The notes: a model not told the origin generated them from the sequence alone. 64,000 nucleotides of DNA from Hyphomicrobiaceae bacterium UBA7697 (GCA_002482645.1 DLGJ01000006.1:67754-131753); one strand, 5' to 3'; positions 1-8,772 are shown, counted from the first letter of the stretch. Made by a program: numbers and translations.

Positions 1-189
1 GATTGTCGCGGCGGGGTCCAGTCGGCGGACCGGCCAAACGCTCAGGCGAACCGGCGGCGCCTTGAGTTTTTCGTGGACTTTGGGCGCGGTCGAAGAGGCG
101 AGTCCGTGGTTTCGGCCGCCGGCGCCGTTAGCGCCCTCACGGCCTCGTCACTTGACCTTTCGAGCGATGCTGCCGAAATTGTGCGGCAC

Positions 190-669
190 ATGCAAAAGCT
201 CAGAACCATCGTCACCGCTCTCGTGATCACGGCGCTCGCGGCCTTTCCCGCCGCCGGCGCCAGCGCGGCCATGGTCATGCCCATGACGACGCCCATGACG
301 ACGCCCATGACGACGCCCATGGCGACGCCTGGTACCACGTCCGTGGCGGCAACGGCGTCGCAGGACGGGATGTCCGGCGATTGCATGCGCCACGCGGACG
401 AGATGCAGAGCCACGATAGGACGCCGAGCCGGGATATCGTGCCCGGTCAGGACTCGGCCGCGCCCGTCAAGGCCGACGAAAAGGGTCCTTGTTCGCATCG
501 CGGGGCTTGCGGGAACAAGTGCTTGTGCCTCGGTCTTGCGATCTCCGCCGTTCTTCCCGCCGGGCCGGGAACCGCCGCGGCACCCTTGGCCTCGGTCGCG
601 CCGGTGCGCCTGGCCTCCCCGGTCCGCTCGCTCTCCGGCATCCCGCCGTCTCCGCCTCCACGCGTCTAA
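190..669 (+). CDS. Met/Cys/His-rich secreted protein upstream of cusBA
   Basis: I do not recognise a named family. The 159-residue product starts at ATG 190 with a short basic segment and a hydrophobic stretch ending in an Ala-rich site near residue 27, which is a clear signal peptide. It is followed by a methionine-rich repeat (MTTP three times, then MATP), a Met/His/Cys segment around 'GDCMRHADEM', and a Cys-rich motif (CSHRGACGNKCLC). The C-terminus is Pro/Ala-rich. Thioether, thiol and imidazole ligands together suggest periplasmic binding of a soft metal such as Cu(I). The gene lies just before the CusB and CusA genes on the same strand, which supports a copper or silver role. It resembles in kind the small proteins often found in front of copper efflux genes. 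An in-frame start at 73 gives 39 more residues but would bury the signal peptide, so 190 is preferred. Function is inferred. Confidence 0.6.
   Translation: MQKLRTIVTALVITALAAFPAAGASAAMVMPMTTPMTTPMTTPMATPGTTSVAATASQDGMSGDCMRHADEMQSHDRTPSRDIVPGQDSAAPVKADEKGPCSHRGACGNKCLCLGLAISAVLPAGPGTAAAPLASVAPVRLASPVRSLSGIPPSPPPRV
280..327 (+). repeat. 12-bp tandem repeat, four copies
   Basis: The 12-bp unit CCCATGACGACG occurs three times exactly and a fourth time with one change (CCCATGGCGACG). It lies in frame and encodes the MTTP/MATP repeat of the secreted protein, so copy-number slippage would change the number of Met residues without a frameshift. Confidence 0.9.
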
Positions 670-791
670 CCCTCGAAAACGACACCGCACCCTGATCGGC
701 GCGCGCACACGCTTGCGCCTGGCAGGGCGTATCGAGGTCCCTTGCGTTTTCGACGCATGGGTGACGTAACGACGAATTGGAGACGCCCATC

Positions 792-2069
792 ATGAAGCGT
801 CTGACGAGTGCCGCGCTTCTCGCGGCCGGGGTCCTGGCTGGGGCCGGGGGTACCTATTGGTATCTGCAACAGGCCGAGCATCGGTCCGGGCCCAAATCGG
901 GGCCGATGGAGATGAGCGCTTCGGCTTCGGAGGAGAGCTCGGCCGGGAAGCCCGAGCGCAAGGTGCTGTATTACCGCAATCCCATGGGACTTCCGGACAC
1001 CTCTCCGGTGCCGAAGAAGGATTCCATGGGGATGGATTACATTCCCGTCTATGCCGACGAAGGCGGTGACAGCGGCGACACCGTGTCGATCAGTCCGGGA
1101 AAGATCCAGCGCAGCGGGGTGCGCACGGAGACAGTCGTCAAGCGGCCGGTGTCCCGGGGCATCCGGGCCGTGGGCGGCGTCGAGCACGACGAGGCGCTGC
1201 TCACGGCCATCACGGTTCGCTCCGATGGCTATATCGAGGATCTGTTCGTCGACAAGACCGGCCAGGCCGTCGAGAAGGGGCAGCCTCTCTTCCGTTTCTA
1301 CAGCCCGCAGATTCAGTTGGCCCAAGCCGATCTTCTCGTCGCCATGCGTGCGCAAGGGCGCGGCGGGCGCGACATGGCTGGCGCCATCCAGAAGCTGCGC
1401 AATCTCGGCGTACCCGAAAGCCGCATCCGCGCGGTGCGGGAGAACAAGAACAATCCGCGCACGCTGGACTGGCCGTCGCCGACCACCGGCGACGTCACCT
1501 CGAAGAGCGTCGTCAACGGCCAGTTCGTGGAAGCTGGCGACGAACTGTTCCGCATCGCCGACCATACGCGCATGTGGGTGATCGCCGAGGTCGCGGAAGC
1601 CGATATCGGCGACATCGCCGTGGGCACGCCCGCCACGGTCACGCTGCGCGCGTTTCCGAACCAGCCATACGAAACACAGGTCGGCTTCATCTATCCGGAG
1701 ATGCGCAACCTCGAAACCCGAACGGTTCCCGTGCGCATCGTGCTCGACAACGAAGACGGCCGTATCAAACCGGGCATGTATGCCGATGTCGTATTGCGGC
1801 CCGGTGCGAAGGACGCGCCCGTCACCGCCGTTCCGGAGAGTTCGGTGATCGACAGCGGCACGCGGCAGGTCGTTCTGGTCGCCAAGGGTGAGGGCAAGTT
1901 CGAACCGCGCAAGGTGAAGCTGGGGCGCACGGGCGGCGGCTATGTTGAGATCCTGGATGGCGTGAAGGAAGGCGACGAGGTCGTGACGTCCGCGACGTTC
2001 CTGATCGACTCCGAAAGCAATCTCAAAGCCGCGCTGCAAGATCTCGAAGGCGAGGGAACGGTCCAATGA
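792..2069 (+). CDS. cusB: CusB-type RND periplasmic adaptor (membrane fusion protein)
   Basis: Periplasmic adaptor that links an RND pump to an outer-membrane channel and hands Cu(I)/Ag(I) to the pump. The 425-residue protein has an N-terminal membrane anchor (about residues 3-25). A heavy-metal-binding domain follows at about residues 60-87, with the pattern YRNPMG...KKDSMGMDYIPVY typical of the CusB/CzcB family. Next come the barrel-sandwich hybrid, helical hairpin and beta-barrel regions ('ADHTRMWVIAEV', 'PGMYADVVL'). There is no C-terminal CusF-like domain. ATG 792 is chosen because a GGAG sits 9 bases upstream; an in-frame TTG at 777 is less likely. The stop overlaps the start of cusA by 4 bases, so the two are translationally coupled. 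No outer-membrane factor (cusC) is visible, so it must lie upstream of the window or be supplied by a shared TolC. Confidence 0.9.
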   Translation: MKRLTSAALLAAGVLAGAGGTYWYLQQAEHRSGPKSGPMEMSASASEESSAGKPERKVLYYRNPMGLPDTSPVPKKDSMGMDYIPVYADEGGDSGDTVSISPGKIQRSGVRTETVVKRPVSRGIRAVGGVEHDEALLTAITVRSDGYIEDLFVDKTGQAVEKGQPLFRFYSPQIQLAQADLLVAMRAQGRGGRDMAGAIQKLRNLGVPESRIRAVRENKNNPRTLDWPSPTTGDVTSKSVVNGQFVEAGDELFRIADHTRMWVIAEVAEADIGDIAVGTPATVTLRAFPNQPYETQVGFIYPEMRNLETRTVPVRIVLDNEDGRIKPGMYADVVLRPGAKDAPVTAVPESSVIDSGTRQVVLVAKGEGKFEPRKVKLGRTGGGYVEILDGVKEGDEVVTSATFLIDSESNLKAALQDLEGEGTVQ

Positions 2070-5000
2070 TCGCCCGGATCATTCGCTGGTCGGCGCGCAA
2101 TGTCGTGCTCGTCGCCATCGCCACGGCCATCGTCACGCTGGTCGGCCTCTATGCGGTGCAAAAGGTTCCACTCGATGCGATCCCGGATCTCTCCGACGTC
2201 CAGGTCATCGTCTACACCGAGTATCCGGGACAGGCGCCGCAGGTCGTCGAGGATCAGGTCACCTATCCGCTGACGACGGCGATGCTAACCGTGCCGAAGG
2301 CGCGCACGGTGCGCGGTTTCTCGTTCTTCGGCGTGTCGTTCGTTTATGTGATCTTCGACGACGGCACGGACATCTATTGGGCGCGCTCGCGCGTCATGGA
2401 GTCGTTGAGCGCGGCGGCCGGGGATCTTCCGCCCGGCGTCACGCCGGAACTCGGGCCCGACGCGACCGGAGTCGGTTGGGTCTATCAATATATCCTGCGC
2501 GGGAAACAGAAGAGTCTCGCCGAGCTTCGCACGCTGCAGGATTGGTATGTGCGCTACGGCCTCTCGAAAGCGCATGGCGTCGCCGAGGTGGCGAGCGTCG
2601 GCGGTTTCGTCAAGCAGTACAGCGTGATCGTCGATCCGCGCCGGCTTCAATCGCTCGGCATTCCGCTGTCGCAAGTCACCGGCGTCATTCGCGAGAGCAA
2701 TATGGATGTCGGCGGGCGCACGCTCGAACTGTCCGAACGCGAATACATGGTGCGCGGGCGCGGTTATTTCTCCAGCGTCGAGGATATCGAGAACGTCGTG
2801 GTGAAGAAGGACGGCGGCGTTCCGGTGCTGCTCAAGGACGTGGCGCGCGTGGAACTGGCCCCGGACGAGCGGCGCGGCCTGTCCGAACTGAATGGGGAGG
2901 GCGAAGTCGTTTCGGGGATCGCGCTGCAGCGCTACGGCGAGAACGCGCTGTCCGTTATCGAGGGCGTCAAGGAGCGCTTGGCGGAGATCGCCCCGAGCCT
3001 TCCCGAAGGCGTCACCGTGGAGACGGTCTATGACCGTTCGGCGCTGATCTATCGTGCCATCGATACGCTGAAGCGCACGCTGATCGAGGAGAGCCTCATC
3101 GTGGCGCTGGTCTGCGTGATCTTCCTGATGCATGCGCGGAGCGCGCTCGTGGCGATCGTCACGCTGCCGCTTGGCGTCCTCATCGCCTATATCTGCATGT
3201 GGGCGTTAGGGCTTTCGTCCAACATCATGAGTCTCGGCGGTATCGCCATCGCCATCGGCGCCATGGTGGACGCGGCCATCGTGATGATCGAGAACGCCCA
3301 TAAGCGGCTGGAGCACGCGCCGCCGGGCAAGCCGCGCGCCGAGGTCATTGTCGAGGCCGCGGTCGAGGTCGGCCCCGCGCTGTTCTTCAGCCTGCTCGTC
3401 ATCACCGTCTCGTTCCTGCCGATCTTCGCGCTCGAAGCGCAGGAGGGGCGGCTGTTCAAGCCGCTCGCCTACACCAAAACCTTCTGCATGGCGGCGGCGG
3501 CGCTGCTGTCCATTTTCGTCGTGCCGGCGCTGATGGTTCTGTTCGTGCGGGGGCGCATTCTGCCGGAGCACAAGAACCCGCTGAACCGCGCCTTGAGCTG
3601 GCTCTACCGGCCCGTCATCGAATTGGCGCTCCGGTTCAGGGCCGCGACCATCGCGGTTGCCCTTGCCGCGCTCGCGGTGACGGTGTGGCCCGCCAGCAAA
3701 ATCGGCAGCGAGTTCATGCCGGCCCTCAACGAAGGCACGCTGTTCTACATGCCGACCACGTTGCCCGGCATCTCCATCACCGAAGCCGGCAAGCTGCTCC
3801 AAACCCAGAACAAGATCATCAAGAGCTTCCCGGAGGTGGAGTCCGTCTGGGGCAAAGCCGGTCGCGCCGCCACCGCCACGGATCCCGCACCGATGGGAAT
3901 GTTCGAGACGATCATCAATCTCAAACCGGAGGAGGAGTGGCGGCCGGGTATGACCCTCGACAAGCTCACCGCCGAGATGGACGAGGCGTTGCAGTTTCCG
4001 GGCGTCTCCAATTCCTGGACGATGCCCATCAAGGCGCGCATCGACATGCTCTCGACGGGAATCAGGACGCCGGTCGGCATCAAGGTCGTGGGGCACGACC
4101 TCGCCGAGATGGAAAATCTCGCGCGCAAGATCGAAGCTGCCGTGCGGACGGTGCCGGGAACCACCAGCGCCTATGCGGAACGTGCGGCGGGCGGCTACTA
4201 TCTCAATATCGACCCGAACCGCGAGCGGCTGGCGCGATACGGCCTCATGGTCGGCGACGTGCAGAACGTGATCGCCACGGCGCTCGGCGCCAATCCGGTC
4301 ACCACCACCGTCGAGGGACGGGAACGCTACAAGGTCGCCGTCCGCTATCCGCGCGACTATCGCAGCAATCCGCAAGCGATCGCGAACGAGGTGCTGATTC
4401 CGATCGCGAACGGCGGCACCGTCCCGTTGAGCGAAGTCGCCGCCGTGACGCTCGCGCAAGGCCCGTCGATGATTCGGACGGAGAACGCGCAACTCGCGCT
4501 CTACATCTTCGTCGATTTCCGCGGCCGCGATATCGGCGGCTACGTGGCGGACGCACAGAGGGCGGTCGCCGAGCAGGTGGATTTTCCGCCGGGTTACTAC
4601 GTCACCTGGAGCGGCCAGTTCGAATATTTGCAACGTGCCGAGAAGCGTCTGCAGATCGTCGTTCCCCTCACGGTGCTAATCATCTTCGTGCTGCTCTATC
4701 TCAATTTCGGGCGCTTGACCGAGACGCTTATCGTCATGCTCTCGGTCCCGTTCGCCCTGGTCGGCGGCATCTGGCTGATGTGGTGGCTCGACTTCAACTT
4801 CTCCGTGGCGGCGGTCACGGGTTTCATCGCCTTGGCCGGCGTCGCGGCGGAAACCGGTGTGGTGATGCTGATCTATCTCGATCATGCCCTGAAGGACCGG
4901 CGGGAGGAACGGACGCGGGCAGGCGGCGTGTTCGATGCGCGCGATCTGCATGCGGCGATCGTGGCGGGCGCCGCCGGGCGCGTCCGGCCGAAGATCATGA

Positions 5001-5230
5001 CGGTCGCGGCGATCGTGGCCGGTCTCTTGCCGATCATGTGGACGCACGGGACCGGCAGCGAAGTGATGCAGCGCATCGCGGTGCCCATGATTGGCGGGAT
5101 GGTGTCGTCGACGCTTCTGACCTTGATCGTGATTCCCGTCGTCTACAGTCTGGTGAAGGGCCGCAAGGTTCCCGGCCGCCGGGACGAAGATGCGCGGGAG
5201 AGGGACGGCGTAGCATCGCAACGGGCCTAG
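2066..5230 (+). CDS. cusA: CusA-type heavy-metal efflux RND permease
   Basis: Inner-membrane proton-driven pump that exports Cu(I)/Ag(I) with the adaptor encoded just upstream. The 1054-residue length fits HME-RND pumps (about 1040-1050). The protein shows the duplicated RND layout: TM1, a large periplasmic loop, six TM segments, then a second half of the same form. The charged TM4 motif is present ('GAMVDAAIVMIENAHKRLE', about residues 398-416). The segment 'MPIKARIDMLSTGIRTPVGI' (about 652) matches the Cu/Ag subgroup rather than the Zn/Co/Cd CzcA subgroup, as does 'GVAAETGVVMLIYLD' in the second half. The start codon overlaps the cusB stop (ATGA). Substrate specificity is inferred from family similarity and the Met-rich neighbour. 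Confidence 0.92.
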   Translation: MIARIIRWSARNVVLVAIATAIVTLVGLYAVQKVPLDAIPDLSDVQVIVYTEYPGQAPQVVEDQVTYPLTTAMLTVPKARTVRGFSFFGVSFVYVIFDDGTDIYWARSRVMESLSAAAGDLPPGVTPELGPDATGVGWVYQYILRGKQKSLAELRTLQDWYVRYGLSKAHGVAEVASVGGFVKQYSVIVDPRRLQSLGIPLSQVTGVIRESNMDVGGRTLELSEREYMVRGRGYFSSVEDIENVVVKKDGGVPVLLKDVARVELAPDERRGLSELNGEGEVVSGIALQRYGENALSVIEGVKERLAEIAPSLPEGVTVETVYDRSALIYRAIDTLKRTLIEESLIVALVCVIFLMHARSALVAIVTLPLGVLIAYICMWALGLSSNIMSLGGIAIAIGAMVDAAIVMIENAHKRLEHAPPGKPRAEVIVEAAVEVGPALFFSLLVITVSFLPIFALEAQEGRLFKPLAYTKTFCMAAAALLSIFVVPALMVLFVRGRILPEHKNPLNRALSWLYRPVIELALRFRAATIAVALAALAVTVWPASKIGSEFMPALNEGTLFYMPTTLPGISITEAGKLLQTQNKIIKSFPEVESVWGKAGRAATATDPAPMGMFETIINLKPEEEWRPGMTLDKLTAEMDEALQFPGVSNSWTMPIKARIDMLSTGIRTPVGIKVVGHDLAEMENLARKIEAAVRTVPGTTSAYAERAAGGYYLNIDPNRERLARYGLMVGDVQNVIATALGANPVTTTVEGRERYKVAVRYPRDYRSNPQAIANEVLIPIANGGTVPLSEVAAVTLAQGPSMIRTENAQLALYIFVDFRGRDIGGYVADAQRAVAEQVDFPPGYYVTWSGQFEYLQRAEKRLQIVVPLTVLIIFVLLYLNFGRLTETLIVMLSVPFALVGGIWLMWWLDFNFSVAAVTGFIALAGVAAETGVVMLIYLDHALKDRREERTRAGGVFDARDLHAAIVAGAAGRVRPKIMTVAAIVAGLLPIMWTHGTGSEVMQRIAVPMIGGMVSSTLLTLIVIPVVYSLVKGRKVPGRRDEDARERDGVASQRA

Positions 5231-5344
5231 CCACGGCACGATTTGCATCCGTTCGGCAATGCCTGCGCCGGTTTTTTCCAGTGCATTGACCTGCAAAGTT
5301 GGCTACCTCTCAACATCGGCGGGAGCAGTCGAGGGAGGTCTCCG

Positions 5345-6805
5345 GTGCGGAAAGCCTTGGGAGTTTTGGTGCTCGTTCTGGGCGTTGCGGCGCTTGGCTG
5401 GTACGGCGCCAAACACAATGCGAAGCGGATCGAGCACACCGTGACCGATGGCGCCAGCGGTGCCGTCGCAGGCTCCGTGCATGGCGTCAAAACGTCTGTC
5501 TCGGGACGCGATATCGAGGTGAGCGGCGTCGCCGACAGCGCCGGAGAACGGGACGACATTCTCGGGATTCTCGACACCGTGATGGGCCGCCGCGTCATGC
5601 GCGACAGGATGACGGTGCTCGCATCGGCCTCGCCTTATGTGTTTTCCGCGACGAAGTCGGCGAAAGGCACCTCCGTTTCGGGCAATGTGCCGACCGAGGA
5701 GGCACGGCAGGGAATTGCGGTCGTGCTGAACCGCGATGCGTCGGCTCTCAAGCTTGCGTCCGGCGCGCCGGACGGTTGGACGATCGTGGCGCAGGACGGG
5801 CTGAGCGCGTTGTCGAAGCTCGAGGAGGGCAGACTCACCCTTTCCGGCAAGACGGTCACGCTTTCCGGCGTGGCCAAGACGCCGTCTGAGGTCGAGGCGG
5901 CGCTGGCGCAATTGAAGGACGTGCCCGAGGGCTACACCGTCGATACCTCCTTCGAGACGCTCGACGACGGCAAGCCGCTGCGCCTGCACCTGTCCTATTC
6001 GGCATCGGACGGGGCGTCGGCTGGCGGCAAGCTGCCGAAGGGACTGACGCTCGATCAGATCGCCGCCGCGCTTGGCCTCAAGTCCGTCGCCGGCGATCCC
6101 GCCGAGGCGAACTCCGGCGAACCGGGCTCGATCCTCGCCTCTTTGAAGAAGCTCGCGCTATGGCTGCCTGAATTCGAGACGCTGACCGTGGAAACGGAGG
6201 GCGAAGATCTGGGTGCGAACTTGAAGGTGGATGGACACGCATCCCCCGGCGCCGATCTCGAACTCTTGAAGGAGCGTCTTTCGGAGACGCTTGGCGGCGG
6301 CGCTTCCGTCACGGTCGAGCAGGCTGGCGACCTGCCGCCGGAGGGCACGCGCCGGGTCAATGCCGCGACGGGGGAGTCCGAGGTGCTGACGGCCGGATAC
6401 TGGCTGCCGCACATGGATTTCACGGCCGGGTACGATGCGTGCCGGGAGAAGGCCAACGCGCTCCTGGAGGAACGCGACGTCAACTTCGTCACGGGGTCCG
6501 CGCGGCTCAGCGCGCAGTCTCTGAGGGTCATCAACGCGATCACGGCGCTCGTCATGAAATGCGTTCAGTCTGGCGGCCTGCATGTGGACGTGGGCGGGCA
6601 TACGGACAGCCAGGGAGATAGCGCCTTCAACAAGGAGCTTAGCCAGAAGCGGGCCGATGCGGTGGTGAAGGCACTCCGCGAGCGTGGCATCCCGGAGGCG
6701 GCAATCACCGCGACCGGTTACGGCGACACGCAGCCGGTCGCCGGCAACGACACGGAAGAGGGGCGGGCGGCGAACCGGCGCGTCACACTGGCGTTCACAC
6801 AATAG
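5345..6805 (+). CDS. OmpA-family envelope protein with N-terminal anchor
   Basis: Probably a peptidoglycan-binding envelope protein. The 486-residue product has one hydrophobic anchor near the N-terminus (about residues 3-20) and a long middle part with repeated alpha/beta segments that read like BON-type domains (low certainty). A C-terminal OmpA domain (about 370-486) contains 'DVGGHTDSQGD', 'LSQKRADAV' and 'GYGDTQPV', the Asp/Arg pattern that binds meso-diaminopimelate. The start is GTG 5345, preceded at 6 bases by AGGGAGG; the longer open frame from 5243 lacks such a signal. The start lies 115 bases after cusA, so it is probably a separate unit. A second membrane protein follows 32 bases after the stop, and the two look like an operon. 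Confidence 0.8.
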   Translation: MRKALGVLVLVLGVAALGWYGAKHNAKRIEHTVTDGASGAVAGSVHGVKTSVSGRDIEVSGVADSAGERDDILGILDTVMGRRVMRDRMTVLASASPYVFSATKSAKGTSVSGNVPTEEARQGIAVVLNRDASALKLASGAPDGWTIVAQDGLSALSKLEEGRLTLSGKTVTLSGVAKTPSEVEAALAQLKDVPEGYTVDTSFETLDDGKPLRLHLSYSASDGASAGGKLPKGLTLDQIAAALGLKSVAGDPAEANSGEPGSILASLKKLALWLPEFETLTVETEGEDLGANLKVDGHASPGADLELLKERLSETLGGGASVTVEQAGDLPPEGTRRVNAATGESEVLTAGYWLPHMDFTAGYDACREKANALLEERDVNFVTGSARLSAQSLRVINAITALVMKCVQSGGLHVDVGGHTDSQGDSAFNKELSQKRADAVVKALRERGIPEAAITATGYGDTQPVAGNDTEEGRAANRRVTLAFTQ

Positions 6806-6837
6806 CCGGACCGGTAGACACGAAAGAGGGATTTCAG

Positions 6838-7503
6838 ATGTTCGAGAACTGGGGCTTCTTGCTCGGAGAGATATGGGTCCTGCTCCTGCTGGCAGCACTG
6901 ATCGGGTTGATCGCGGGCTGGCTGATCTGGGGCGGTCGCCGCGAGGCCGGCACGGACGCTCACGGCGCCGAGATCCGGCAATTGCGCGCCGATCTCGACA
7001 GTTGCAAATCGCAGTGCAAAGACAAAGACGACCTCATCGGACGTCTCGAAGCGCGACTCGAAGGCCGGGGTGGCCGTGCCGCCGTCGCAGAATCCGCCCC
7101 GGCCGCGAAGACGGCGTCCGTTCCCGCGCCTGCCGAGGCGGCCGGGACGGCTCCGGCCACGGATTTCGACAAGGACGGCGTCGACGAGGGCACCAACGAG
7201 GGCGTCAAGCCCATGACGCTGGATGCCCCGCGGGACGGTAAGGTCGACAACCTCAAGAAGATCAAGGGTGTAGGTCCGAAGCTCGAGAAGCTCTGCAACC
7301 GGCTCGGCTTCTGGCATTTCGACCAGATCGCTGCATGGACCGACGATGAGGTGGCTTGGGTCAACGCCAATCTCGAAGGCTTCAAGGGCCGGGTGACGCG
7401 CGACAATTGGGTCGAGCAGGCCAAGGTTCTGGCCACGGGCGGCAAGACCGAATTCTCAGAGCGCGTCGAGGCGGGCGACGTCTACGACAAGGACAAGAGC
7501 TGA
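6838..7503 (+). CDS. Membrane-anchored helix-hairpin-helix protein
   Basis: The 221-residue protein has one TM helix near the N-terminus (about residues 10-32, ending in 'GWLIWGGRRE'). A short coiled coil with two Cys (about 43-75) and an Ala/Pro-rich linker follow. The C-terminal module (about 136-207) begins 'NLKKIKGVGPKLEKLCNRLG', a helix-hairpin-helix of the type seen in predicted flap-endonuclease-like and NADH-dehydrogenase-tail proteins of alphaproteobacteria. This fold usually binds DNA, but some proteins with it have no known DNA role. A good SD (AAAGAGGG) precedes ATG 6838. It is probably co-transcribed with the OmpA-family gene. The basic residues after the TM segment suggest the HhH part faces the cytoplasm. 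Function unknown. Confidence 0.7.
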   Translation: MFENWGFLLGEIWVLLLLAALIGLIAGWLIWGGRREAGTDAHGAEIRQLRADLDSCKSQCKDKDDLIGRLEARLEGRGGRAAVAESAPAAKTASVPAPAEAAGTAPATDFDKDGVDEGTNEGVKPMTLDAPRDGKVDNLKKIKGVGPKLEKLCNRLGFWHFDQIAAWTDDEVAWVNANLEGFKGRVTRDNWVEQAKVLATGGKTEFSERVEAGDVYDKDKS

Positions 7504-7561
7504 GAGATTTTCGCCGGCGTGACTTGACCGGCGGTCCGAGTCGTCCAAAACTCCGCGGGCC

Positions 7562-7756
7562 AATGGCTTCCGGGTGCGGCAGCGCATCCGGATGAAACGG
7601 GAATAGGTAGGGCAAAGAGGATGCCCGAAGCCTAGCCGCCCCCGCGACTGTATGCGGCGAGCTGCCTTCCATCGATGTCACTGGCCCGTTCGCCGCCGCG
7701 CGGCCGGGCTGGGAAGACGGAAGCCAGCCGCGACCCGCGAGCCAGGAGACCGGCCA
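7562..7756 (+). promoter_or_regulatory. Cobalamin (AdoCbl) riboswitch
   Basis: The leader carries the conserved blocks of the cobalamin riboswitch in order: a GC-rich hairpin followed by 'GAAACGGGAA' (about 7583-7592), the 'CCCGCGACTGTA' block (about 7640-7651), a 'CACTGGCC' block near 7679, 'CTGGGAAGAC' (7709-7718), and the near-invariant B12 box 'GCCAGGAGACCGGCC' (7741-7755). It ends about 55 bases before a CbiM-like permease on the same strand. The expected effect is repression of that gene when adenosylcobalamin is abundant. The outer limits are approximate. Confidence 0.88.
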
Positions 7757-7812
7757 CTCGGCATCTGGACCAACCCCCTCGCCGTCGGGTGAGACGGCAA
7801 TGGAGTCATGAC

Positions 7813-8490
7813 ATGCATATCGAACCTGGACTTGTCGCCGACAGCAAAATTTGGCTGAGCTATGTGACGGCGGCAGGGGCCGGCGCCTACGGTCTCAAAC
7901 TCGCTTGGCAAGACGTGAAGGAGCGCGGCCCCGTCTCGCTGCTTTCCCGGGCCGCGGCATCGGCCGCTCTCGTCTTCTGCTTCTTCGAGGTTCTCCCGCA
8001 CTATCCGGTCGGCGTCTCGGAGGTCCATTTGATCTTCGGCTCGACGCTCTTCCTGATCTTCGGTGCGGCGCCCGCGGCCATCGGCTTGGCCTTGGGGCTG
8101 CTGCTGCAGGGGCTGCTTTTCGCGCCATTCGATCTACCGCAATTCGGCATGAACGTGACGACGCTCCTGGTTCCGCTCTACGGCTTGCGCTATCTCGCCG
8201 GCAAGATCATCGAGCCCGGCACGCCCTATGTGGACCTGAAATACCGCCAGGCGCTTGCGCTTTCGACGGCCTATCAGGCCGGGATCGTCGCCTGGGTGAT
8301 GTTCTGGGCGTTTTACGGTCAGGGCTTCACGGTCGAGACCATGCAGTCGGTCGCGACATTCGGCGCAGCCTATATGCTGGTCATCATCGTCGAACCGCTG
8401 GCCGACCTTGCGGTTCTCGCGGCGGCCAAGACCATCAACGGCCTGAGGGGAAGCGGGCTGGTCGGCCGGCGTCTGTACCACGCGGCCTAA
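7813..8490 (+). CDS. CbiM-like energy-coupling factor permease (cobalt/B12-linked)
   Basis: Predicted substrate-binding membrane component for cobalt uptake. The 225-residue product opens with 'MHIEPG', the N-terminal His motif that coordinates the metal ion in CbiM/NikM proteins. It has about six hydrophobic segments (for example 'LIFGSTLFLIFGAAPAAIGL' and 'AGIVAWVMFWAFYGQG'). The start at ATG 7813 preserves this Met-His pair; a longer open frame from 7675 runs through the riboswitch and is rejected. The upstream cobalamin riboswitch supports a role in cobalt supply for B12. The usual partners CbiN, CbiQ and CbiO are not next to it, so it either works alone or uses distant energy-coupling proteins. 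A hairpin with a T-rich tail follows the stop. Confidence 0.8.
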   Translation: MHIEPGLVADSKIWLSYVTAAGAGAYGLKLAWQDVKERGPVSLLSRAAASAALVFCFFEVLPHYPVGVSEVHLIFGSTLFLIFGAAPAAIGLALGLLLQGLLFAPFDLPQFGMNVTTLLVPLYGLRYLAGKIIEPGTPYVDLKYRQALALSTAYQAGIVAWVMFWAFYGQGFTVETMQSVATFGAAYMLVIIVEPLADLAVLAAAKTINGLRGSGLVGRRLYHAA

Positions 8491-8519
8491 TGCGCGGCGC
8501 GTCAGGGAAAAGCCTTCGA

Positions 8520-8551
8520 GGCGGTGCGGGTCTCCCCGTGCCGCCTTCTTT
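8520..8551 (+). terminator. Rho-independent terminator after the CbiM-like gene
   Basis: An 11-bp stem (GGCGGTGCGGG pairing with CCCGTGCCGCC, allowing two G-U pairs) with a TCTC loop is followed by TTCTTT. It begins 30 bases after the permease stop. Confidence 0.75.
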
Positions 8552-8739
8552 ATGCGGGGCGTGCCCGAGGAGACGGTGCCTGGCCGGGGTCTCGGCGTTC
8601 CATCCGGAGGCCATGAGGCGCCGCCGCGCCAGGGGCCACGGCTAATGACCCGGCCGGGAGCCCATTCCCAGCCGGGCCGAAACGCCTTTGTTGTTAACTT
8701 CCCGTTCGGTTGAGCCCTTAAACGCTAGTCCCGCATTTC

Positions 8740-8754
8740 TTAACGAGGTGTTAA
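8740..8754. promoter_or_regulatory. Full CtrA-type box TTAA-N7-TTAA
   Basis: TTAA (8740-8743), seven bases, TTAA (8751-8754) followed by C is an exact match to the CtrA consensus of alphaproteobacteria. Two further TTAA sites lie at 8694 and about 8719. The box is in a convergent gap, with no annotated gene starting nearby. Confidence 0.45.
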
Positions 8755-8772
8755 CGGCGGGTCCCACGCCGG

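Noticed and set aside
1..189. Open frames in the first 189 bases
   Set aside because: They have no ribosome-binding signal or domain and overlap the upstream part of the secreted Met-rich gene.
666..2066. 466-codon open frame on the minus strand over cusB
   Set aside because: It is the mirror of a well-supported cusB gene in GC-rich DNA and shows no known domain or ribosome-binding site.
8490..8645. 51-codon frame starting at the CbiM-like stop (TAATG)
   Set aside because: It runs through the terminator hairpin, is Arg/Gly/Pro-rich and matches no family.
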